The notes under the pieces are model-generated. The model did no database searches, had not been told where the DNA came from, and saw nothing but the letters and a program-made list of their open reading frames with translations. Positions 52,282 to 60,138 of a stretch of DNA of 62,997 bases are shown here, in pieces. The stretch is from an uncultured Thiothrix sp. (GTDB lineage: Bacteria; Pseudomonadota; Gammaproteobacteria; Thiotrichales; Thiotrichaceae), in contig NZ_CALMZC010000062.1 of the NCBI RefSeq assembly GCF_937873765.1, positions 1 to 62,997 on the forward strand. Reading direction: 5' to 3'. Each line of letters opens with the position of its first letter. Within the stretch, counting starts at the first letter, position 1. Position numbers and translations under genes: made by a program.

Positions 52282-53723
52282 GTAAATCGTGTGTTCCGCG
52301 TGATCATTTGATTAGGGATCAGGTTAGTGCGGTGGTGGTTGATTCAATCAATAACCATCGTATACAGAGTGAACTGACTAGCCAACTGGCTCAGGATGCT
52401 GCTTTTACCAAGGCGTTGGAACAAGTCGATAAGGTTAGGGATTTTGTTGGTAGTCCCAACAAGATTTTGGGGAGTGAGCTGACCAAACATGGCGAGATTG
52501 CGGAACAGGTTGAGGTAGGTATCCGCAATGCCCGCTCCGCCCTCCACCAGGAAGGAATGGCTGCCACTTTTGATAGGGTTGGTCGCACAGCACCGGAAGA
52601 CTACCTGATTGATGGCACAGCCGTACAGTCGAAGTTTATCAATGGCGCAAGCAAAAACCTGGATCATGTGATGGAACACATGGACAAGTACGCCAATTTT
52701 GGCCGGGATGGATCTTACTACCACATTCCTAAAGATCATCATGAAACCATTATGAAGGTAGTGAATGGTGAGCCTGTGGAGGGGTTGTCCCAGAAAAGTA
52801 TCAACGCGATACGCGAGAAAGTTCAAGAGATTGAAAGCAAAAGCGGTCATGCTTTTAATGAAGTCGTGAAACCTGGTGTGTCAGACTACTCCGAGGTACA
52901 ACAGGGCAAAATACATGAAACCCTTGATAACCATGAGAAACAGTTAGACGCAGAAAACAGGGAAATAAAAGACCAGATTACTCAGGATCATCAGGCAAGT
53001 CTGACTGAAGCGGCGAAAGCCGCTGCTGTTGCCGGGGCAGTAGGCGGGGCTGTTTCTCTGGCAGCCGGATTGTATTCAAAATACAAGCAAGGTAAGAATC
53101 CTTTTAAGGGTGGTCTAACTGCTGAAGACTGGAAAGAGCTTGGCGTAAGCACATTGAAAGGCGCGGCTGGTGGTGCGGTTGCGGGTGGCTCCATTTACCT
53201 GTTGACCAACCATGCTGCTTTGTCAGCTCCATTTGCTGGCGCGGTAGTCAGTGCAGCAAAGGGAGTAGGCTCACTCTGGCGGGATTACCATGCCGGGAAA
53301 ATTGATGCTGAAGCGTTCATGGATCTGGGGCTGGTGGTCTGTGCCGAGTCGGCTATTGTGGGTTTGGCCACGGCGGCAGGACAGACATTGATTCCCGTAC
53401 CAGTGCTGGGGGCTGTGATTGGATCATTGGCTGGCAAGATGCTGGCGGAATTCATGACGGGTAAAGATGGTCAGTTGGTCGAACGGATGAAAGCAGAAAT
53501 GGATGCCTTCCTTGCCAAACTGGATAAGGTACAACAAAAAGTAGTGGCTGCGATCAATGCGGAGTATGACCGTTTGGGTAAACTGACCGAAGCTGCTTTT
53601 GACTTTGGACGCAACGAAGCATTGTTGTTACAAGCAAGCATAGATTTGTCTAAGGCTTATGAGGTGGATGAGAAGCTCATCATTGCCAGCCATTCGCAAC
53701 TGGATGATTTCATGCTGGCTTGA
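52278..53723 (+). CDS. Glycine-zipper protein with possible nuclease-like N-terminus
   Basis: 481 residues, family not recognised. Residues ~100-150 contain APEDYLIDGTAVQSKFI, which fits the D...QxK core of PD-(D/E)xK nucleases of the Mrr branch, followed by KYANFGRDGSYYHIPKDHHE. Residues ~205-245 are charged coiled coil. Then come hydrophobic glycine/alanine-rich stretches (AAAVAGAVGGAVSLAAG about 249-265; a second set about 290-395), and a helical C-terminus. It is translated with the preceding gene, and both share the glycine-zipper character. Probable function: a two-component defence or toxin module; this is inference. Confidence 0.75.
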   Translation: MSKSCVPRDHLIRDQVSAVVVDSINNHRIQSELTSQLAQDAAFTKALEQVDKVRDFVGSPNKILGSELTKHGEIAEQVEVGIRNARSALHQEGMAATFDRVGRTAPEDYLIDGTAVQSKFINGASKNLDHVMEHMDKYANFGRDGSYYHIPKDHHETIMKVVNGEPVEGLSQKSINAIREKVQEIESKSGHAFNEVVKPGVSDYSEVQQGKIHETLDNHEKQLDAENREIKDQITQDHQASLTEAAKAAAVAGAVGGAVSLAAGLYSKYKQGKNPFKGGLTAEDWKELGVSTLKGAAGGAVAGGSIYLLTNHAALSAPFAGAVVSAAKGVGSLWRDYHAGKIDAEAFMDLGLVVCAESAIVGLATAAGQTLIPVPVLGAVIGSLAGKMLAEFMTGKDGQLVERMKAEMDAFLAKLDKVQQKVVAAINAEYDRLGKLTEAAFDFGRNEALLLQASIDLSKAYEVDEKLIIASHSQLDDFMLA

Positions 53724-53806
53724 GTCTAATTCAGCACTCAAGTTTGCCGATGTTGTCCAAAATACTTATGATGGGGTAAATATTTGCCATATTAACAAGG
53801 GAATAA

Positions 53807-56800
53807 ATGTCAGACCGGGAAGGTGAACTGCCAAAAGCATCCGGCTTTATTACCCGCTGCCTGTCCCTGGATCTGGAAGTGGGGCGGCGTGATGCCCGTA
53901 TCCACCAGTTTGCCGCCGTGCGTGGTGATTCCGGGCTGGCTTTGACCCACGGGAAAGGTGAGGTGCTTGCCGCCCTGCCCCGCCTTGATGGCTTTGCTTC
54001 CGGGTTGTCGTTGCTACTGGGGCATAATCTGATTGCTTTCGATATTCCCCATCTGCAAGCAGCCAAGTCTGACCTGAAACTGCTCCAGCTCCCTGCCATT
54101 GATACCCTTTGCCTGAACCCGTTGGCATTTCCCCGTAACCCTTACCACCATCTGGTCAAACATTATCAGGATGGGCAACTGAAACGTTGCCAGATCAATG
54201 ACCCTGAACTGGATGCGCGGTTGACGCTGGAGGTTTTTCAGGATCAGGGGCGGGCTTTCATGGCATTACGGGAAACGGCTCCAGACCGCCTGTTGGCTTG
54301 GCACTGGCTGACAACCGCCGGTGCTCAGTCGGCTGGGTTTGATGCTTTCTTCACGGCTATCCGCCGCCAACCCCGTCCTGCTGATGATGAAGCCCGTGGG
54401 GTTATTGGTCGGTTGTTGCAAGGCCAAGCCTGCCAGACACATAGCCGTACCCTTCTGGAAACTGCCGATACGCAGGGATGGGCATTGGCGTATGCAATGG
54501 CATGGCTGTCCGTAGCGGGGGGCAACTCGGTGATGCCACCGTGGGTTCTGCACCAGTTTCCGCAGGCCGCCACAATGGTTAAGCAATTACGAGATACTGC
54601 CTGCACAGACCCTGATTGCCAATGGTGCAGGGAACGGCACGATGCAAAGCGTGAGCTGAACCGCTGGTTCAAGCATATCCCGGATTTCCGCCCCGAACCT
54701 GCCGACCAGCATGGCAAGCCGTTACAACGCTCCATTGTCGAGGCAGCGATGGGAGGCAAGCATGTATTGGGTATCCTGCCGACAGGAACAGGCAAGTCTG
54801 TCTGTTACCAGCTCCCTGCCCTGTCGCGCTTTGACAAAACAGGGGCATTGACTCTGGTGATTTCCCCACTGGTTGCACTCATGGCTGACCAGGTGGCAGG
54901 GTTGGAGGCACGGGGTATTACGAGCTGTGCCGCTATCAATGGCCTGTTGTCCATGCCGGAGCGGGCAGATGTGCTTGACCGGGTGCGGTTGGGGGATGTG
55001 GGTATTCTGCTGATTGCCCCGGAGCAGCTACGCAGCAAGACCTTACGCAAGGTACTGGAGCAGCGCGAAATCGGTATGTGGGTACTGGACGAGGCGCACT
55101 GTATTTCCAAGTGGGGGCATGATTTCCGGCCTGACTACCGTTACGTGGGCAGGTTTATCCGTACCAAGGCAGGCGAAGGGGTTGTGCCACCTGTTCTGTG
55201 CCTGACCGCCACCGCCAAACCGGAAGTGGTGGAAGACATCATCGGTTATTTCCAGGAAAAAGTCGGGATTGAACTGCAACTGTTTGACGGAGGAGCCGAG
55301 CGTACCAACCTGACCTTTGATGTGATGCCCACTTCCCCTGATGCGAAGTTTGCCCATGTGTATCAGGTTATGGCGGAATGTCTGCCACCCGACCAACCAG
55401 GTGGAGCCATTGTGTATTGTGCGACCCGCCGCCGCACGGAAGAAATTGCCGAGTTCCTGCGTAGCAAGGGTATGGCTGCTGACCACTTCCATTCCAACCT
55501 CTCCCCTGAATACAAAAAGACGGTACAGGAAAGCTTTATCCGGGGGGAACTGCGGGTCATTGCTGCCACTAATGCCTTTGGTATGGGGATCGACAAACCG
55601 GATGTGCGGCTTGTCATCCATGCTGACATCCCCGGTTCACTGGAAAACTACCTGCAAGAGGCCGGACGTGCCGGGCGTGACCGGCAGGCTGCCCGTTGCG
55701 TTTTGTTGTATACGCTGGAAGATGTGGAGCGTCAGTTTGGTATGTCGGCCCGTTCGCGCCTGACCCGCAACGAAATTCAGGCGATCCTGAAATCCCTGCG
55801 CAACATTGACCGCAAGAAACAGCTTGGCGGGGAGGTGGTAGCCACCACCGGGGAAATATTGGCGGCAGAAGAAGAAGGGCAATTTGAGCGTGATTCCACC
55901 AGCGATGATACCCGTGTGCGTACTGCCATCTCTTGGCTGGAAGAAGCTACCCTGCTGACCCGTGAAGAAAATCAGGTGCAGGTATTCCCATCCTCTTTGC
56001 GGGTAGCATCCCTTGAACAGGCGCGGGAACGCTTGGCAAAAACTGCCCTGACGGAAGACTATCGCCGCCAGTTACTGGCTTTGGTATCGGCCATTATCAG
56101 TGCGGATGCCGACGATGGCATTTCCACGGATGAACTCATGGGATTGTCTGGACTGACGACGGGGACTGTCCGCAAAGCCCTGCACGACCTGGAACACTTT
56201 GGTCTTGCCAGCAATGACACCGCCTTGACCTCTTTTGTCCATACAGGGGTGGAACGCTCATCCCGTAAGCGGTTTGCGGAAGCGGTGGAGTTGGAAACAG
56301 CATTGCTGGAGACGTTGCGTGAGTTTGCCCCGGATTTGGGTAAAGGGGAATTTTCTGTCCTGCACTTACGCACGGCGGCCCAAAAGCTTAAGGATGCAGG
56401 ACACCCTAATGCCTTGCCGGAAAGGTTGGGGCGCATTATCCGTAGCCTTGCCAATGACGGGCGTGGTGATGATGGGGGTAATGGCAGTGTACGGGTCAGA
56501 CGCATAGATGCAGACACACTGGAAGTCCATCTTTTGCGGAAATGGCCTGACCTGACCAAGACGGCTGAATTGCGGCGGGTGGCCGCGAATCATCTGCTGC
56601 AACACCTGTTGTCATGCCTGCCTACTGGGACACGGGGAACTGACCTGCTGGCAGAAACTACCCTTGGCAAGTTACTGGCGGCCATCAAGGCTGACATCAT
56701 GCTTTGCGCCGAAGTCAGGGAGCCATCCCGCCTTATGGATCGCGCCCTGTTGTGGCTGCATGAGCAAGAAGTCATCCGTCTCAACAAGGGGCTGGCAGTT

Positions 56801-58960
56801 TTTCGCCCTGCCATGACCATCCACTTGGGGAAAGAGCGGCGTAATTTCAGCAAAGCCGACTTCACCCCACTCCAGTTGCATTACGATGAGCAGGTCTTGC
56901 AGATACACATCATGGCGGAATATGTGCAGCGTGGCCTTGAAACCGCTGATGCCTTGCGCCTGTCGATGGATTATTTCAGTTTGGGGCGAGATGCCTTTCT
57001 CAACCGCTGGCTACCCGACCAGGAAAAAGAACTTGCCCGTCAGACTACCCCGGAATCATGGCGCAAGATTGTGGAAGACCTGAACAACCCAATCCAGCAG
57101 CGTATTGTGACGGACGACCGGGAGCAAGCCAATGTGCTGGTATTAGCGGGGCCGGGTTCGGGCAAAACGCGGGTGCTGGTACACCGCATTGCTTGGTTGG
57201 TGCGGGTCAGGCGGGAGAATCCACGGGGTATTCTGGCACTGGCTTATAACCGGCACGCAGCGGTGGAAATCCGCAAACGTCTGAACGAGTTGATTGGTGC
57301 TGATGCCAAGGGTGTGACTGTGCTGACCTGCCATGCCCTAGCAATGCGCTTGGTGGGGGCAAGTTTTTCCGAACGCCTGCACAAACATGAGCAAGTGGGT
57401 GGGGATGTGTTTCGGGAAATCCTCCAGCAGGCTGTTTCCCTGTTGAACGGAACAGGATTGCCGCCGGAAGAGGCAGATGAACAGCGTGAACGCTTGCTGG
57501 CAGGATTCCGCTGGATACTAGTGGACGAATATCAGGATGTTGGCCCTGAACAGTACGAGCTGGTTGCAGCCCTTGCCGGACGCACGGTACAGGATGAAGA
57601 GGGGAAACTCAGCCTGTTTGCGGTGGGGGATGATGACCAAAACATCTATGCCTTTGACGGTGCATCGGTTGAGTTCATCCGCCGTTTTGAGCAGGACTAT
57701 GCAGCCAAGCCGTCCTTCCTGACCGAGAATTACCGCTCTACTGCCCATATCATTGATGCTGCAAACCTGCTTATCCAGCCTGCGAGCAACCGGATGAAGG
57801 TGGATAACCCGATCAGCATTGATCGGGGAAGGCGCAAAGCCCCCTCTGGTGGGGGCTGGCAGGTTCTGGACAGGGTTGGGCAAGGACGGGTGCAAGTGCT
57901 TCCGGTCGGCGATAACCTTGTTGAACAGGCACTGGCTATTATGGGTGAGTTCCAGCGCCTAGCGAGCCTGACACAGGATTGGCACTGGGATCAATGTGCC
58001 GTGATTGCCCGTGAATGGAAATATCTGGAACCAATCAGGGCATACTGTGAGTGGCAAGGTATCCCTGTGCAGATGGCTGACGAGGAAAGTGCCCAATTCT
58101 GGCGATTGCGGGAAACCCAGACACTGGTTGGCTGGTTACGCCATGAGGCAGGCAAGCTGGTCAGTGCAGTACAGTTGCAACAATGGCTGGATAACCACCC
58201 ACAGGGGCAATGGTGGCAGTTGTTGCATGAAGCAGTGGATGCCTATGCCCTAGAAACAGGGGGTGAAGAACTACCTACCGAACATTTCCTAGATTGGTTG
58301 GCAGAATGGGGTCGGGAAATTCGCCGCCGTCAGACGGGCTTATTGCTGATGACTGCCCACCGTTCTAAGGGGCTTGAGTTCAACCATGTTGCCGTACTGG
58401 ATGGTGGGTGGGACAAGATTGGGAAAAATGAAGACCGGGATGCAGCCCGGAGGTTGTACTACGTGGCAATGACCCGTGCGAGGCAGACATTATTGCTGGC
58501 ACGTTTCAGCCGGGGGCATCCGTTGCTTGATAAGCTACCTGCCTCCCCTGCCCTGTTAGTCCGTTCACCTGTTGCTCTTCCGCCAGCTTCACCTGTCATG
58601 GAGCGGCACTATCACCAACTTTCCTTGAAGGAGGTTGATATTGGATTTGCAGGACGCTACGCATCAGGGCGACCTGTACATCAAGCTATCGCAGCCCTGT
58701 CAGCCGGTGATGTATTACACTTGTGCAATCAGGATGGGAAGTGGTTGTTGCGGGATGGGCAAGACCATGATGTAGGGAGATTGTCCGCTGCTTTCAAGCA
58801 CCCGGAGGGGATGACCTGCGTTGTGGCGCGGGTAACAGCCATTCTGGTGCGTCGTCGGGAAGATGCAGAAGAGCAGTATCAGCAACAGTTACGCAGTGAC
58901 CAATGGGAACTGGTTCTGCCTGAACTGGTGTTTGCTGCCGAACAGCACGCCTATTGTTAG
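53807..58960 (+). CDS. DEDD exonuclease-RecQ-UvrD helicase fusion
   Basis: 1717 residues with three enzyme modules. Residues ~17-150: DEDD 3'-5' exonuclease-like (SLDLEVGRRDARIHQFAAV, GHNLIAFDIPHL, DPELDARLTLEVF). About 264-277: CTDPDCQWCRERHD, a small Cys cluster. About 300-650: RecQ helicase with Walker A LPTGTGKSVCYQLPA, VLDEAHCISKWGHDFRP and LQEAGRAGRDRQ. About 1110-1590: UvrD/Rep helicase with LAGPGSGKTRVLVHRIAW, ILVDEYQDVGPEQ, GDDDQNIYAFDGA, AHRSKGLEFNHVAV and YYVAMTRAR. Motifs look intact, so all three activities are possible. Its place beside other defence genes suggests invader-DNA processing or plasmid replication-repair. Confidence 0.92.
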   Translation: MSDREGELPKASGFITRCLSLDLEVGRRDARIHQFAAVRGDSGLALTHGKGEVLAALPRLDGFASGLSLLLGHNLIAFDIPHLQAAKSDLKLLQLPAIDTLCLNPLAFPRNPYHHLVKHYQDGQLKRCQINDPELDARLTLEVFQDQGRAFMALRETAPDRLLAWHWLTTAGAQSAGFDAFFTAIRRQPRPADDEARGVIGRLLQGQACQTHSRTLLETADTQGWALAYAMAWLSVAGGNSVMPPWVLHQFPQAATMVKQLRDTACTDPDCQWCRERHDAKRELNRWFKHIPDFRPEPADQHGKPLQRSIVEAAMGGKHVLGILPTGTGKSVCYQLPALSRFDKTGALTLVISPLVALMADQVAGLEARGITSCAAINGLLSMPERADVLDRVRLGDVGILLIAPEQLRSKTLRKVLEQREIGMWVLDEAHCISKWGHDFRPDYRYVGRFIRTKAGEGVVPPVLCLTATAKPEVVEDIIGYFQEKVGIELQLFDGGAERTNLTFDVMPTSPDAKFAHVYQVMAECLPPDQPGGAIVYCATRRRTEEIAEFLRSKGMAADHFHSNLSPEYKKTVQESFIRGELRVIAATNAFGMGIDKPDVRLVIHADIPGSLENYLQEAGRAGRDRQAARCVLLYTLEDVERQFGMSARSRLTRNEIQAILKSLRNIDRKKQLGGEVVATTGEILAAEEEGQFERDSTSDDTRVRTAISWLEEATLLTREENQVQVFPSSLRVASLEQARERLAKTALTEDYRRQLLALVSAIISADADDGISTDELMGLSGLTTGTVRKALHDLEHFGLASNDTALTSFVHTGVERSSRKRFAEAVELETALLETLREFAPDLGKGEFSVLHLRTAAQKLKDAGHPNALPERLGRIIRSLANDGRGDDGGNGSVRVRRIDADTLEVHLLRKWPDLTKTAELRRVAANHLLQHLLSCLPTGTRGTDLLAETTLGKLLAAIKADIMLCAEVREPSRLMDRALLWLHEQEVIRLNKGLAVFRPAMTIHLGKERRNFSKADFTPLQLHYDEQVLQIHIMAEYVQRGLETADALRLSMDYFSLGRDAFLNRWLPDQEKELARQTTPESWRKIVEDLNNPIQQRIVTDDREQANVLVLAGPGSGKTRVLVHRIAWLVRVRRENPRGILALAYNRHAAVEIRKRLNELIGADAKGVTVLTCHALAMRLVGASFSERLHKHEQVGGDVFREILQQAVSLLNGTGLPPEEADEQRERLLAGFRWILVDEYQDVGPEQYELVAALAGRTVQDEEGKLSLFAVGDDDQNIYAFDGASVEFIRRFEQDYAAKPSFLTENYRSTAHIIDAANLLIQPASNRMKVDNPISIDRGRRKAPSGGGWQVLDRVGQGRVQVLPVGDNLVEQALAIMGEFQRLASLTQDWHWDQCAVIAREWKYLEPIRAYCEWQGIPVQMADEESAQFWRLRETQTLVGWLRHEAGKLVSAVQLQQWLDNHPQGQWWQLLHEAVDAYALETGGEELPTEHFLDWLAEWGREIRRRQTGLLLMTAHRSKGLEFNHVAVLDGGWDKIGKNEDRDAARRLYYVAMTRARQTLLLARFSRGHPLLDKLPASPALLVRSPVALPPASPVMERHYHQLSLKEVDIGFAGRYASGRPVHQAIAALSAGDVLHLCNQDGKWLLRDGQDHDVGRLSAAFKHPEGMTCVVARVTAILVRRREDAEEQYQQQLRSDQWELVLPELVFAAEQHAYC

Positions 58961-58978
58961 CGGACGAATAATGCAGTT

Positions 58979-59236
58979 TTAGTGTTTGGTAGCTGATTCT
59001 GCCCAACGATCCAACATCAGCAGGTCGGATTTCTTCTTGGCTTGCAGCAGTGTTTGCAGTATTGCCAGATCCTCCAGTGCCTCGATGCTGTCACGTTGCC
59101 ACAGCTCCGCTATGGCCTTGCGTAACCAGATGCTGGCAGCCGGGTTTTCCGTCACTTTCTGTAGCATCCGTTCAAGGTCTTTGAGGGCAATTTCCAGCTC
59201 ATTGCCGGTATGGTAGGGGGTAGGTGTTTCGCTCAT
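58979..59236 (-). CDS. Small helical hypothetical protein
   Basis: 85 residues, acidic and helical (LEIALKDLERMLQKVTEN, EALEDLAILQTLLQAKKK). Not recognised. It is convergent with the fusion helicase gene and lies on the same strand as the downstream exonuclease gene. May be a small regulator or adaptor. Confidence 0.6.
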   Translation of the reverse strand: MSETPTPYHTGNELEIALKDLERMLQKVTENPAASIWLRKAIAELWQRDSIEALEDLAILQTLLQAKKKSDLLMLDRWAESATKH

Positions 59237-59265
59237 GTGGGGATTATAGGGTATTTCCCGGTAAT

Positions 59266-59310
59266 ATCATCCTGGTTCCCAATACCTTGGGGTACGGGGC
59301 AAAGCCCCGG
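59266..59310 (+). repeat. CATCATCCTGG / TACCTTGGGG dispersed repeat
   Basis: ATCATCCTGG, AATACCTTGGGGT and a CGGGGC-AAA-GCCCCG hairpin in the same order as at 5961-6008. It sits in the gap between two minus-strand genes and, with its hairpin, could end transcription of one of them. Confidence 0.6.
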
Positions 59311-59325
59311 ATATGCCACCTGAAT

Positions 59326-59907
59326 TCAAAATGTGCCGATTTTTTGCTTTTGCACTGCCAGCAGTTTCTGGCACGTTAACTCTTGCAGGTTAAGTTTGGC
59401 CTGTATGGCTTGTTGCATCCTGATGAACAGGTGGGCAGTAGCTTGGGCATCCGCCAAGGCACGATGGAACTGCCCGGACATGGGAAGCTGGAGAAACCTG
59501 ACCAGTGTTCCCAGTTGATGGTTGGGTGCTTCGGGGAATACCCGTCTGGATAGCAGCATGGAACAGAGAAAATCCTGCTGGCGTTGTTTCCCCTGTTGGG
59601 TGAGGGCTTCATCCCAGAACTTGCGGTCAAATGAGGCGTTGTGGGCTACCAAGGGGTAGTTGCCTGCAAACTCGATGGCTTCACCCATCACCTTGTTCAT
59701 GGGGGGGGCTTTGCGGATCATGACATTGGTGATGCCGGTCAAGGATTCGATGAAGGGCGGTATCCAGGTATTGCCGTTCATTAGGCTTTGGTAGCGGTCA
59801 GTAATCTGTCCATCTTTTACCAGCACGATAGCGATTTCGGTGGGGCAAGCCCCATGGTCGGGGGACATGCCGGTGGTTTCAAAGTCGAGAATGGCGTAAG
59901 TGGTCAT
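59326..59907 (-). CDS. DnaQ-like 3'-5' exonuclease
   Basis: 193 residues. DEDDh exonuclease motifs are complete: ILDFETTGMSP (Exo I), VAHNASFDRKFWDEAL (Exo II) and HRALADAQATAHLF (Exo III with the catalytic histidine). Similar stand-alone proteins act as proofreading or repair exonucleases. The fusion helicase nearby carries a divergent DEDD domain of its own. Confidence 0.92.
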   Translation of the reverse strand: MTTYAILDFETTGMSPDHGACPTEIAIVLVKDGQITDRYQSLMNGNTWIPPFIESLTGITNVMIRKAPPMNKVMGEAIEFAGNYPLVAHNASFDRKFWDEALTQQGKQRQQDFLCSMLLSRRVFPEAPNHQLGTLVRFLQLPMSGQFHRALADAQATAHLFIRMQQAIQAKLNLQELTCQKLLAVQKQKIGTF

Positions 59908-59924
59908 GGAGTTACCTTGGTTTT

Positions 59925-60039
59925 GGGAGCCTCACTGCGTGAACGGGCTGCTATAGGTTCGCTGTACGCTCATCCCGCCAGAGGCGGGACAAGCCTTGCG
60001 CATCCCTGGCCTCTGCCGCGCTCCGCTTGGGTTCGCGTG
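59925..60039 (+). repeat. Dispersed repeat R8 (partial)
   Basis: About 115 bases sharing GCCTCACTGCGTGA with R7, CGGGCTGCTA-GGTTCGCTG with R4/R5 and CCGCGCTCCGCTTGGGTTCG with the long leaders. It is shorter and seems truncated by deletion. On the plus strand no gene follows it. Confidence 0.55.
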
Positions 60040-60138
60040 TAGAGATTCTGACGAAATTACTGATTACACTTTTGTAATGTTGAGTTGCCTGTAAATTATT
60101 TAAAAATCTGCTTTCCTTCTTAATTAATTTCCCATTGC

